From: Mytilus trossulus
Lineage: Eukaryota > Mollusca > Bivalvia > Mytilida > Mytilidae
DNA length: 64,000 nt
NCBI RefSeq assembly: GCF_036588685.1
Contig: NC_086380.1
Location: 31,018,474 to 31,082,473, forward strand
Direction of reading: 5' to 3'
How positions within the stretch are numbered: the stretch's first letter is position 1; the number at the start of each line of letters is the position of its first letter. The notes beneath the pieces are model-generated. The model was not told the DNA's origin, did no database searches, and saw nothing but the letters and a program-made list of their open reading frames with translations. Below, piece after piece: positions 46,704-57,479 of this stretch. Made by a program: the position numbers and the translations under genes.

Positions 46704-49700
46704 CTGTAATAAAGAACAAAACATCTATTGTGAACAAATTATAATGGTATTGTATACAAAGATGTAAAGTATCAAATTGCGTAAAAGTCATATGAAGCGA
46801 GTTTTAATAAAAAGTATAGCACCAACTAGACTAAGTCCTTTTGTCTATAACGAATCGATAATGTTTTATTGACACATACTGTCATTCAATGATTGCTGAT
46901 TGTAATCAAGTAATTACATTAACGATACCATTTTACCTGCAACAGATGCTCATTTCGACAATACATGTCTCTTCAGTAATGCTCGTGGCCAAAACATTTG
47001 AAATACACTTTCGAGTTTGAATCCGAAGGTTTCTGTAAACGTTATTGATGAAAAACTTACAGAGAGCACGTGGAGCGTGTGACGAATACGTGAGCAGAAA
47101 CAGTCATGATAAAAAATATATCTTCAATATTTTCTAATCTATTTATCAAACTTTTACATAAAAGTTTGATAAATGAATTGTGGTATTACAATTTGTTAAG
47201 TTAGAAGCAGTTATATACCATCCAGTGTATGTTTGTTTACATTTTTATCATAAACAAAAAAAACAAAAAAACAACACTCAACCATTTTAATCAAAAGAAA
47301 GATTCGACAACTACTTCAATAATCCAAATGTATTCCCAATTTGATACGACAAGATCAGAAGAGAATAGTCGAAATATTTAGTTTAGAAATATCTATAGAA
47401 TGATATTTAGGTTTTAATTTATCACTTATAAAATAAAAATATATGAAAAAATTGTACAGAGAACTGATACATTATTGTTGGAAATGTGTACAAACCATTG
47501 TACCTGCAACATATGCTCATTTCGACAATACATGTCTCTTCAGTGATGCTCGTGTCCAAAACATTTGAAATACACTTTCGAGTTTGAATCCGAAGGTTTC
47601 TGTAAACGTTATTAATGAAAAACTTACAGAGAGCACGTGGAGCGTGTGACGAATACGTGAGCAGAAACAGTCATGATAAAAAAATATATCTTCAATATTT
47701 TCTAATCTGTTTATCAAACTTTAACATAAAAGTTTGATAAATGAATTGTGGTATTACAATTTGTTAAGTTAGAAGCAGTTATATACCATCCAGTGTATGT
47801 TTGTTAACAATTTTATCATAAACAAAAAAAACAAAAAAACAACACTCAACCATTTTAATCAAAAGAAAGATTCGACAACTACTTCAATAATCCAAATGTA
47901 TTCCCAATTTGATACGACAAGATCAGAAGAGAATAGTCGAGATATTTAGTTTAGAAATATCTATAGAATGATATTTAGGTTTTAATTTATCACTTATAAA
48001 ATAAAAATATATGAAAAAATTGTACAGAGAACTGATACATTATTGTTGGAAATGTGTACAAAAAGTTGAAACAAAAATATCGTTACAATGTGCAAAAACC
48101 AGTAAAGCATACGATCGATTTCTCTAATTATTAATGTTTTAAACTACTTAAGGTACAAAACTTAGTTTACATATTGTGTTTTCGAACATTGAACTTTAGT
48201 GGAAAAGGTCAAGACTTCAATTACAACTTAATTATCAGTTTCTTCCGAAAACATGACAAAAAGCTACGTTAAATAGTATTTGACTATGGGGATGAAATTT
48301 AAAAGACATTGTATGGCGGTATTTTATCCACTTTAGGCAAAGTGCAGTACAAATGTATATACTGAAAGAAGAACAATATTTACATAACGATTTCAGTAGC
48401 AGATTGACATGCCATATCCTTAGTTTGAATTTAAGATCTATAATTTATTTGTATATCAGTGTCTATCGCTTCAAGTGTTTTTTTTTAATTTGAAAATGTA
48501 CATGCGTCTTATTGTCGAAATGCGCAACTGGTGCAAGAAAATTGGTACCGTTAATTTTATTAATGATTCATGATATACCAACTTTTACAGATATTGAATG
48601 CCTCATCTGATCCGTCATAACAATCCCGTCTCCCATTACAAAGATACAGATATGAAAAACATTGTAAATCATCAGCACATTTAAGGTCAGTGCTTAGACA
48701 TGTGTGATCTGAAAATAAAAAAAGGACAAAATATTGTAAATTCATTATTCAAGTTCTTCAACTTCTGTGGATTAATAATTTTAAAACAGAAAAGAAGATC
48801 AAGATGAAAGGATGAAATTGTTCGTTTAGGCGTTTGCGTAGCTATCTAAAAAAAATCAGCACGTAAAGTCCCTAATCAAATGGTAAAATCAAAACCTCAA
48901 ACACACCAACGAATGGATTACAACTGTCCTATTGCTGACTTGATACAAGCATTTTCTTACATAGATATGTTTGATAAAACCTGAATTTCAAGCTAGCTAA
49001 ACCTCTTACTTGTATGACAGTGGCATCACGATATTGACAACATTATATTTACAATGATATGTGAACAAAACAAATAGAAACAATATTTTAAATTGTCACA
49101 TATAGGGGTACAACAGCAACACGAACCCAAACAAAAACTTGGGGTGATCGCAGGTGCTTAGGAAGGGCTAGAAGATCTGCTCCATATGTGGCACCCGTCG
49201 TGATTCTCATTATATTACAGAGCCGGTAAATAGTCTAAATCGGTAGTTCAAATTTGCAAAAAGGAATTGTAGTTACAATGAAATCTGTATTTTGATTGTA
49301 ACATTTATTTCGAACCAAATAATTTGAGGACCTTATTTAAAAAAGTAAAATCACATAAATACTGAACATCGATAAACATTCGAAAAGGAAAGTCAAATGG
49401 CAAAACACAAAAAGCTCGTACAGATCAAACAAATGGATAACCACTGTCATAATCCTGACTTGGTACAGGTATTTTTTTTATTAAGAAAATGGCGAATTAA
49501 ACCTCGTTGTAAAGCTAGCTAAACCTCTCAATTGTGTTACAGTCGCATCAAACTTTGTTATTTATTTGGTAGATAAGTCTACCCAGCAGTTTTTACTGAA
49601 ATATATGATATTATCATATACTTAGTCTAAATAGATTATGATTTTTACTGTATGATAATAGAATTATATTAACGTAAACTTCATATTTTTGGAATTGGTG

Positions 49701-52700
49701 CTTAGCTGGCTGATAAGAAATGTTTATCACATGCTCCGGTTGTTATCACATGCCTTTCCGTAATGCTTTCGCATGGCATTCCGGTAATACTCCAGAAATA
49801 ACATCTCAATGCTACGTTTTCAGTGCAAACATCACAAAGTAGTGTACAAAACAATTATTTGGATACTGAAAAGTATATTGTGTAAATCAATAAAAAGCAA
49901 AAAACAAAACAAAATAAATAAATGCTTTTTTTAAAAGTTTCAAACATAATTTAGATAGTTTCTTCCAAACAGTGTTCATTATGTATATTTTTGAATTATC
50001 CTCTTCGTCGATTCGTCCAGAATATTTATATGTTTATTCTTTGTTGAAGCATATGATAGAAAGATTTCATATCGAATGTACTAAATCTTGGGTCCCACGT
50101 CCGTGAACTTTTCAATCTTTAAACTTCTATTTTTGAACACGTAAAAGGATCAATATATGAATCTGTTATGTGTCTCCATGGTTGAAGCATATGATAAAAA
50201 AATCATAGCCTGTAATTTTGCAGATCCCATGTATTATCAGCCCTCGAGCCATGCGGCTCTTTGGCTGCTATTGAACTTAGGGCTGATAATACATGCGATA
50301 GGAAAAATGCCATGTAATAATCTGATATTATTCGCGTGTAGTAAGAAATTAAAAGTCGATATCATTTTAAATCCGTAGTTAACATGCTAACCGTCCCAAG
50401 GATTTCAATCTACTGTTGCTTGTTAATAGCGGGAACAATTTTATTGGTTTGGTATGATAAAACTTCCTAAGCTTTTTGTGTTTCCTTCGAACGATCCCAA
50501 TATAATTATTACTGATTTAGATCCTGAATGATCAGTGTCCAAGAGACAATTTATTCATTATTCTTATTATGATTATGGAGACAAAATTAAGGACAACATA
50601 TACAATATTAATAATTATATAACTTGGTTAAAGAGGTACTAGACACGAGATATATAAAAAATCTAAAGTAAGATTTGTTTGGATAAATCAATAATGAACG
50701 TGAAATAGTGAAATAATAATTCGCTTTTAGCAGCCAAAATATTTCAATTTTGTCAAATTAGCGAAGAAACATTGCTATTTTCTAATTCACTTGCAAGTGA
50801 ATCAGTCGACCTCATTCAATCCGTATTCATGTGGACTTCAGTTTAACCCCTGGCTTAAGATTGACACGCATGCATTGTACGTGCACTGGTTATTTTTTAA
50901 AGAAAAACCTGTCAACAATGAAAGTGAAACTACGGTTTACCATTTGATCACTTATTCGATTCATATAAAATCATTCTTATACGGTTAAAAACAATGAGAA
51001 ACATATTGTTGAATCTATTAAATAAAATCAAACAGACCTATAAAAACCCAATTGCACGTGTTGGTTTAATCTATTCATATCTGTATTTATGTTGTTTACA
51101 TCGCTTATATGGTCATTTGAGGTCAAATTGATTGTTAATTAGATGGCGTCTGGACTAAAAATCACACAAAACGAACCTAAATATTATCTACCTAATGCAA
51201 TATAAACTGTTTCTTTTGGACTTTTGGTAGTTTGGATAAATGTTTTACATTGTTATAAATCAAACATGAGAATTTGAGTTAAATCGGTGACCATGAATTT
51301 GACAGCTAGTGTCCCTTTAAGGAAACAAGAGACGCTCCCTATACACATCTGTATTCCTAGCATTTATTTTCAATTTGTTTAACTTGTTTAAAATACACAT
51401 GTTACAGTTTAACTAAGATATTTTTAGAGTAAACGTAGCTTTTGAGAATTTCTTGCTTGAAATATCAAAAAAATATACTTATTATAATAAAGGTCAACTC
51501 AACCAATGAAGACTTCAAATACGTTGAAAAATATTGAATAATGTTATTCAGTTGTATTTAACTTTTATACTGCATTATCTTCGATGCTGTCGTTCCATTT
51601 ACAAATAAACAAACTAATTAACATTAAGTTTTGTACATTATCTTACTTCTACAAATATCCTCTTGTTCGTCAGATCCATCACGACAATGAACTGTTTCAC
51701 CATCACATTGTTCCCAATCGTATATACATTGACTCTGATCAGCACAATGAACCTGCCAGCTTGGATATGGACACCCTGTGTAACAAAAATAGCTTGCACT
51801 ATGTTTCTCATACAACGGCTTTTTTTTTAAATTTATTTACAAGTGCTAAATTAAAAAGAAATAGTATTTTCCGAAGTATTTTTTTATGTAGAGTTATTGG
51901 AAGATCGCACGTAAAAAAAGTGCATAAAATCATTTTAACAGTTTTAAAAAATGCAGGGAAAGGAGCAGCAATGCTAATCGTCTTGTTACGGTATTCGAGC
52001 TTATCTAGATCTATAGGTTGCACTTAGTAAATACAGCTGTTTCTCAAACCACGCATCTTTTGGAGAGATTTAGAATTTTTATAGATAATTAATGTTGTTT
52101 CTTACTGGTTCCAAGTTCTGATATGTAGGTTGCATCCCATAGAGACATAACTTGTGGATGTAACCAGTAGATATACATGTGAATATAGTTTATATTGAAA
52201 ACTGTGGAACAAAAAAACGGTGCAAATGAACTTCCAAATCTATGATATGATTTCTTTCAAAACTTCATAGTAAAAAGTGGTACAGCCGTAAAAGAAGTTC
52301 CTAAGGGATATTACATTGTTAATATTTACTGAAATGCAACCTATAGTGTGCAATATCATTTGTTGCTACGATTCATACCACTGGTGATAACCTACAGTAG
52401 AGTTCCTCTGATTTGTTTTTAATCTTAAAACATTTAGTTTGAAGAATTATGATATGACGAACTTAACAATTGCAATACATGTTATTACTAATTTAAAATT
52501 TGCTGATTCCATTTATATAAGAAACTGTAATTTGAATACTTACAAAGTTAAAAGGCATAATATCGTGATTAGCATTTAAGATATGTTATATGTTGTTTAT
52601 CAATATCGAATTTAGAACATCCGGAATATTATTTTAAGCGACTTACGACGGCATAGGTTTGTTCAGACAGCAAACCATAATAGGACAACAATGTTGATGT

Positions 52701-52943
52701 GTGGAGAATATTTAACTACATATCCTGCAATGATAGCCCTAATGATACGGACAAAAATGTGAAGGACAAAATATCATAATAATTCATTAAATGACATAAT
52801 AAGCATTGGTCCAAACAACAGAACACCTCTTCCCATACACACAAATAAACAAATGCAATGCACTTGAATTCAAATTACTAACCTTTCTGCGATTCTACTA
52901 TTCCAAGGAGACAAACAATAACAGCTGCTTTCGTAATGCTCAT
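46570..52943 (-). CDS. Copy D: secreted protein with three LDLa domains (4 coding exons)
   Basis: Exons are 52943-52883, 51775-51647, 48708-48583 and 46703-46570. They join in phase 1 to 450 nt, giving 149 residues and a TGA stop. The leader is [18 protein letters not shown]. Domains correspond to D3, D4 and D5 of copies A and B; no D1 or D2 exon is visible in the 1.1 kb between the first two exons. Because all introns are phase 1, removing two domain exons keeps the frame, so the short form looks intact. D4 has [14 protein letters not shown] (Asn in place of the Asp after cysteine 4). The last domain is T-K-E-C-A-F-R rather than C-G-W. The large introns contain a 567-bp tandem duplication and a MITE. 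Whether three or five domains is ancestral cannot be told from this window. Confidence 0.83.
46930..48062. repeat. 567-bp tandem duplication in copy D intron 3
   Basis: Two adjacent copies (46930-47493 and 47494-48062) are nearly identical, with only a handful of differences. The junction falls in a dispersed repeat (ACAATACATGTCTCTTCAG, see 53195-53290). The high identity points to a recent event. Confidence 0.88.
48495..48565 (+). repeat. Dispersed repeat family 4 fragment
   Basis: The text TGCGCAACTGGTGCAAGAAA followed by TTGGTACCGTTAATTTTATT matches 53195-53290 and, inverted, 46945-47000 and 47515-47570. I recognise it as a very common mussel repeat. It ends just before the copy D D4 donor region. 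Confidence 0.65.
48583..48708 (-). CDS. Copy D D4-type LDLa exon
   Basis: This 126-nt exon starts N-H-T-C-L-S-T-D. It is two residues shorter than the copy A D4 between cysteines 1 and 2, as in copy C. It contains [14 protein letters not shown]. The donor is A|GTTGGT. Confidence 0.88.
48850..49570 (-). repeat. Two copies of dispersed repeat family 5, with retroelement fragment
   Basis: 48850-49060 and 49370-49570 are relatives in the same direction (TCAAATGG, AGCTAGCTAAACCTCT). Between them, 49130-49270 matches in inverse the 55220-55335 part of the retroelement (GGTGCTTAGG, CACATGTGGCACCCGTCGTG-like words). Confidence 0.6.
50228..50295. repeat. Hairpin, 17-bp perfect stem
   Basis: CATGTATTATCAGCCCT and its exact inverse enclose a 34-base loop that itself contains GAGCCATGCGGCTC. 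It is probably the end of a small foldback element. Confidence 0.7.
50628..51320. mobile_element. 693-bp TTAA-flanked MITE in copy D intron 2
   Basis: It starts TTAAAGAGGTACTAG and ends CTAGTGTCCCTTTAA, inverted with two mismatches. TTAA lies on both sides. No coding capacity. I recall similar ends in other bivalve repeats. Confidence 0.75.
51647..51775 (-). CDS. Copy D D3-type LDLa exon
   Basis: This 129-nt exon starts G-C-P-Y-P-S-W-Q and contains [15 protein letters not shown]. Its first cysteine is two residues earlier than in copies A and B. The acceptor is CACAG and the donor A|GTAAGA. Confidence 0.88.
52883..52943 (-). CDS. Copy D signal-peptide exon
   Basis: This 61-nt exon begins M-S-I-T-K-A-A and ends V-E-S-Q-K. 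The donor is G|GTTAGT. The 5' acceptor is uncertain because the flank (TTGCCAGGTGTAGAAG) has diverged from the other copies; CCAG just upstream is the best candidate. Confidence 0.82.
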
Positions 52944-53194
52944 CTTCTACACCTGGCAATTTGTATGTTGAAAAAAACCAAATAACATAAAAGTTATGTT
53001 ATATAAAAAAAAATCATATTTCTTTTAGTGTCGACGAAGAATTTTATTTTAGGTTCATATATCCATGTACACACTGGGCTTGCTCTTACATGGTGAACAC
53101 GACGGATGCCACATTTATTGAACGCATTTGGCTATACTTTTTTGGACCTTTTGGATTATACCTCTTCATCTTTGATATAAGCTTGTATTTTAAA

Positions 53195-53470
53195 TATTTT
53201 GGCCACGAGCATCACTGAAGAGACATGTATTGTCGAAATGCGCATCTGATGCAGGAAAATTTGGACTGTAAATGCTATAAACCCGATATCAATACCCAGT
53301 TTGAATGGGGGTTTGTGTTGCTCAGTGAGCGGTTTTCTATGTTGTTACATGTATGGTACTGTTGTGAGTCTATTGGTTTTTGTTTTTTAACCATTGCGTT
53401 TATTTTTTACCTTTGAGTTGAATGTCCCTTTGGTTTCCCTATCCCCTCCCTTGCTTTGGCTAAATACGTT
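53195..53470 (+). repeat. Dispersed repeat family 4 plus retroelement tail upstream of the copy D signal exon
   Basis: CACGAGCATCACTGAAGAGA starts family 4. From about 53310 the sequence matches the retroelement tail of 55340-55505. Copy C has a remnant of the same tail near 42210-42270, so it predates their separation. Confidence 0.6.
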
Positions 53471-53656
53471 AACATCTATGATAAAACGTGATTCATTTGC
53501 CATTTATATATACATAAACTATAATAAAAATATGGTTGACTGTAAATGCTGTACATATGTGAAAAGAAGTGTAAATTAAATTCAAACTAAATAAACTCAC
53601 GATAACACATCTTTAAAACAAGTTATACAACAGTGCACAAAATGTTAAAAACATAC

Positions 53657-53780
53657 CTCAAAACAAACAGCACTTTCCTCTCTGATTATTTTCGACCTAT
53701 TATTTAATGTATTTCATCAAGATGGAAGGTCAAACATCGGCGATTATGTGCCCAGATAAATAATCACAATAAATGAAATT
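53657..53780 (-). promoter_or_regulatory. Copy D core promoter, leader exon and conserved upstream motif
   Basis: The leader ends TTTGAG|GTATGT at 53657, with ATCAGAGAG at about 53686-53678. Upstream, 53737-53774 is almost identical to 42921-42959 of copy C. The shared stretch includes TCGGCGATTATGT and a GATA site (AGATAA) in plus-strand orientation. Conservation between two otherwise diverged flanks suggests a regulatory site. Confidence 0.45.
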
Positions 53781-54960
53781 ATAGCTATTAAAATATCACA
53801 CAATCATGCTTGTAATATAAATGTCAAAGACGTAATGGTCAATTATTGTCAATTAAATGTACCTTTTCATATTATATATTTTAAGGATGGAAATTATCTT
53901 TCTTGCACAAGTAACCTTTGATGTAATGATTGAGGTTAAAAAAGGGCTTCTAATCTGAAAGATAGATTAAAATATATAAAAAAAAGATTTGTTATGATTG
54001 CCAATGAGATAACTCTCTAACTTTATTGCATAAAATATAACATAATAGGAGTTTTATAACTCCAATGTAGAATTCATCAGCTGGAAATATCGTGTTCTTT
54101 ATTTGAAATTAAATATATCTTTCTTTTAACGCTCGTTTTCGGTCATTGGGAATCACGAATGTATCCAGTTATATCTACACACTCATAAACAATGTAAACC
54201 TACGCAATCGTTATAATTGTAATGACATTCCCCCAGCTAATTAAAGATTTAATGTGTGTTATCAGCATATAATCTATATTTATCAAATATGTTATATCGT
54301 TCGTTATATAAAAATTTCTACAAATACATCGAGTGTGATACAATATATATCAACTGGAGACATTTAAATTTTCTAATTCAAAACTCGAAGATTGCCGAGC
54401 GTTTTAAATATTTAAGATTTAACTGTCGAGAGTGGATAAATATCGTTTTACACGAGATTTGATGGTGGAATATGTTTCTCTAATTAATCATGTTAATCTT
54501 AGACACTATGCAGACAAATCCAATACTTCTTTTCAATGATCTGCGAACAGATTTTTTCTTTCTATGTGACATCATCAGGCATTGTCGCCTGTTTTCATGC
54601 CGTCACAATATGAAATTTATAGGAAAGCAAGAACATTCAACGTCATAATCAAATTTTGACCAATAAAGAACTGAGATCAAACGTTCCACAAGTTGATTAA
54701 ATAAAAAAAATCATCATGCCAGGAAAGGGATAAATCCTGTAAGAATTAGAGAAAAGTTTATATTTTACACGTATTAAATGTAAAAGGTTGCAATTATAAC
54801 GAAGGATATTTAAAGATTTAAAGAATAGGGTGATTTCTAATTTTCATCGTGAAAGATGTAAGGGTATCGATAAAAACGCCATCGATAAGGAATTGACAAA
54901 TGAAAATCGCACATGAAACTGAGGGAATCGATTGAAATCAAAAGTGGCAAATCAAGTTTT
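53780..54960. other. Upstream flank of copy D and AT-rich DNA
   Basis: 53790-53880 and 54120-54230 resemble the upstream flank of copy C. From about 54256 there is no similarity to the rest of the array. The stretch CCGAGCGTTTTAAATATTTA (54390-54420) belongs to what looks like a dispersed repeat. No exon is seen. Confidence 0.45.
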
Positions 54961-55503
54961 GTAGGCAGAGTATACGTAATCTGATATGTATGCATCATCT
55001 GTCATGCACATTCAATTGTGAACTTTCCATTTCTAAATAGCAACATTCCAGCAGCACTTGCACACGGTGTATATATCTCCCAATTGATACGATATTAACC
55101 AAAAGTTCCGAATGGTGAAGTTGAAATCACCACTTCGTAAATTTTCCGGACGCATTCAAGAGTTGGTTGACCATTCTGGAATAAACGTTTCACAAATGAT
55201 ATCAGATATGTTCTTTACGTCGTAACTACAGTCTTCTTGCTTTTTATGAATGTGACCTACCGAATTAGACTATTTACCGGATTTGTTATCACATAAGCAA
55301 CACGTGGAGCAGGATATGCTTACAGCTTACCCTTCTAGAGCAACTGAGATCACCACTAGTTTGGTGGGGTTCATGTTGTTTATTCTAAAGTTTTCTATGT
55401 TGTGTCATGTGTACTATTGTTTTTTTCTGCTTGTCTTTTTCCTTTTGATCCATGACGTTGTCAGGTTATTTTCGATATATGAGTTTGACTGTCCCTCTTG
55501 TAT

Positions 55504-57452
55504 ACCGTATAGCGGTTTTTTTTCGCGGGTGGAAATTTTCGCGATTGAGGGGCAACAAGGTATGCGAAAATTTTGGCGGTTTTTATTTTGGCGGATTTAT
55601 AATTCCCAATAAAATATTTTGACGGTATCTAAAATCATTGCAGTTAAAAAAAGTTGTACAAACTGACAGGAAGAATTAAAACATCAAGTTGAAACATCTG
55701 TGTTGTAGTTCTGTATAAATACAAGAAATTAAAAGAAATGATGATTTTAATAGTAAAAATAAAAATATTTGGTTATTGGAAACAATATTTTAGTTAAAAC
55801 ACATGTCTTGAATAGTCCAATATTTACAGATATATCTTTGATATACTTGTCTCGTGACATTTTTGATAGCGGAAGTTCGTCTTCAAGATAATCACCCAAG
55901 GCGCCACTAATACCTGTTTCACGGAATCCACTACGGACAATATCCGGATTGTTTTTTATGTGTTGGAACATCTGTACTAACCATTTTGCTGATAATGGTT
56001 TAAGTCTTGTTAGAGACAAATCAACCGGCACAATAGGTTCATTTTCGGAATCAACAATTTCTTTTCCATCCAACTGTTTAACGATTTTATTAGAATACCA
56101 TTTTTCATATAAGTTACGCATTTTATTTTTTACTGCTTTCAAATATAGGTGAGTTTCTTTATTGTTATTAAATCAAATAAGTGTCTATTGTTATAGTTAA
56201 AATTTGTTTTTTACCTGAATGACCTCTGATGTATTAATTACTGATGCAGTTAATCCTTAGAATACCGGTAACAAAGATCGATATTTGTCACAGGTGTTAA
56301 ATTAGAACATACTCACCCCTTCTCGTCCTATGAAAAGTCAGTTTTTTGCCCTCTAATTTTCATAGTGCATGGTTTTCCATGCACTATGAAATGCTATACA
56401 TGAATGACTTTTCATTGTCAGTTAATTATGAAAGTGAACTCTTAATAGTTGCACTAACGAAATAAAATGATTTTTTTTTTAAATATGTATACCTTACATT
56501 TGAGGGAATTATTTTCTTTTTCTTTCAAAAATACACAATGCCAGACTGCTGATATTTAAAGCAAAGGATTAGTTTCGGAAAAACACAATACATTTAAATT
56601 TATCAATAAAAGTAAGCATTTAATGTTGAATCGTCTGAATTCAAATGTTGTTTATTTATAAAAAAAAATCAAATTTCAAAAAGAAACTGTTCATAGCATT
56701 GTGCTTTTTAAAATCAAAAAAATCTAAAGATATAGAAGTATTAAATTTTACCTGAAGCAGAAGAAAAACAATTTATCCTTCACAAACTATGTCAGTGTTA
56801 TTTCATTTCATCCATTGAAATGATCATTACCTATAGACATGATAGATGTTTTATATTTAGTTCATTATAAAAAGTGAACTCTTATTTAGGTTTGAATATT
56901 ACAATGGGAAAGGATATTTTGGTAAGGTCACTCGAAAGTGTGAATATGTTCTAAATTGGTCAGACAATACTTGGTCATGTTTTATGAAGATTTAAGCCAT
57001 CGGCTTCGCCTTGGGCTTAAATCTTCATTAAACATGACCAAGTATAGTTTACACACTTAAATTATTTGACACTATTTAATATAATAAGGGTAAAGTTCAG
57101 AATTCTCAGCCGGTATTATTTTCTTAGGTTTAAAGAAATTTAAGATACTCATCTTCGGACTTTAATGAACAACTGATATTTTTACATGTGTGAAAAAGAA
57201 AGTCAATTTTATTAGAACTCACGAAGTCATTTTATAAAATACATGTATGTACAATGCCTTTTGGCATTGATAATGTTAAACTAGAATATTCCGTTATTGA
57301 CCTGTCGACCGGAAAAAAAATATCGTTCTTACTTTAGCTTTGAGAAATTACCGAACGTATGCATAAAATTTCGCGGAATTTATTTTCGCGATTTTCATTT
57401 ATCCGCAATAATAAGCGAAAATAAACACCCCGCGAAAATAACGGTATTTTGT
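55504..57452. mobile_element. 1.95-kb DNA transposon, TACCGTATAGCGG-type ends
   Basis: The left end TACCGTATAGCGGTTTTTTT and right end (inverse ATACCGTTATTTTCGCGGGG) are inverted with gaps, both rich in CGCGAAAATT. TA flanks are consistent with a pogo or Tc1/mariner relative. It is inserted into the retroelement tail. Hairpins lie at 56361-56388 (perfect 12-bp stem, 4-base loop) and 56968-57044. Confidence 0.65.
55747..56142 (-). pseudogene. Transposon-encoded protein fragment (131 codons)
   Basis: This is the longest convincing non-LDLa frame on this side of the window. It contains VDLSLTRLKPLSAKWLVQMF and IVRSGFRETGI. By memory this resembles the C-terminal part of DDE-type (pogo-like) transposon proteins of marine invertebrates, where a KPLHAKWLV-type segment recurs. 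No catalytic DDE region is seen, so the element looks internally deleted. It lies inside the 55504-57452 element. Confidence 0.45.
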
Positions 57453-57479
57453 CCCTCTTTTAAAATGTCGAAGTATGAA

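Noticed and set aside
51584..52027. 147-residue plus-strand frame, the longest in the window
   Set aside because: It runs antisense through the copy D D3 exon and AT-rich intron; no recognisable protein.
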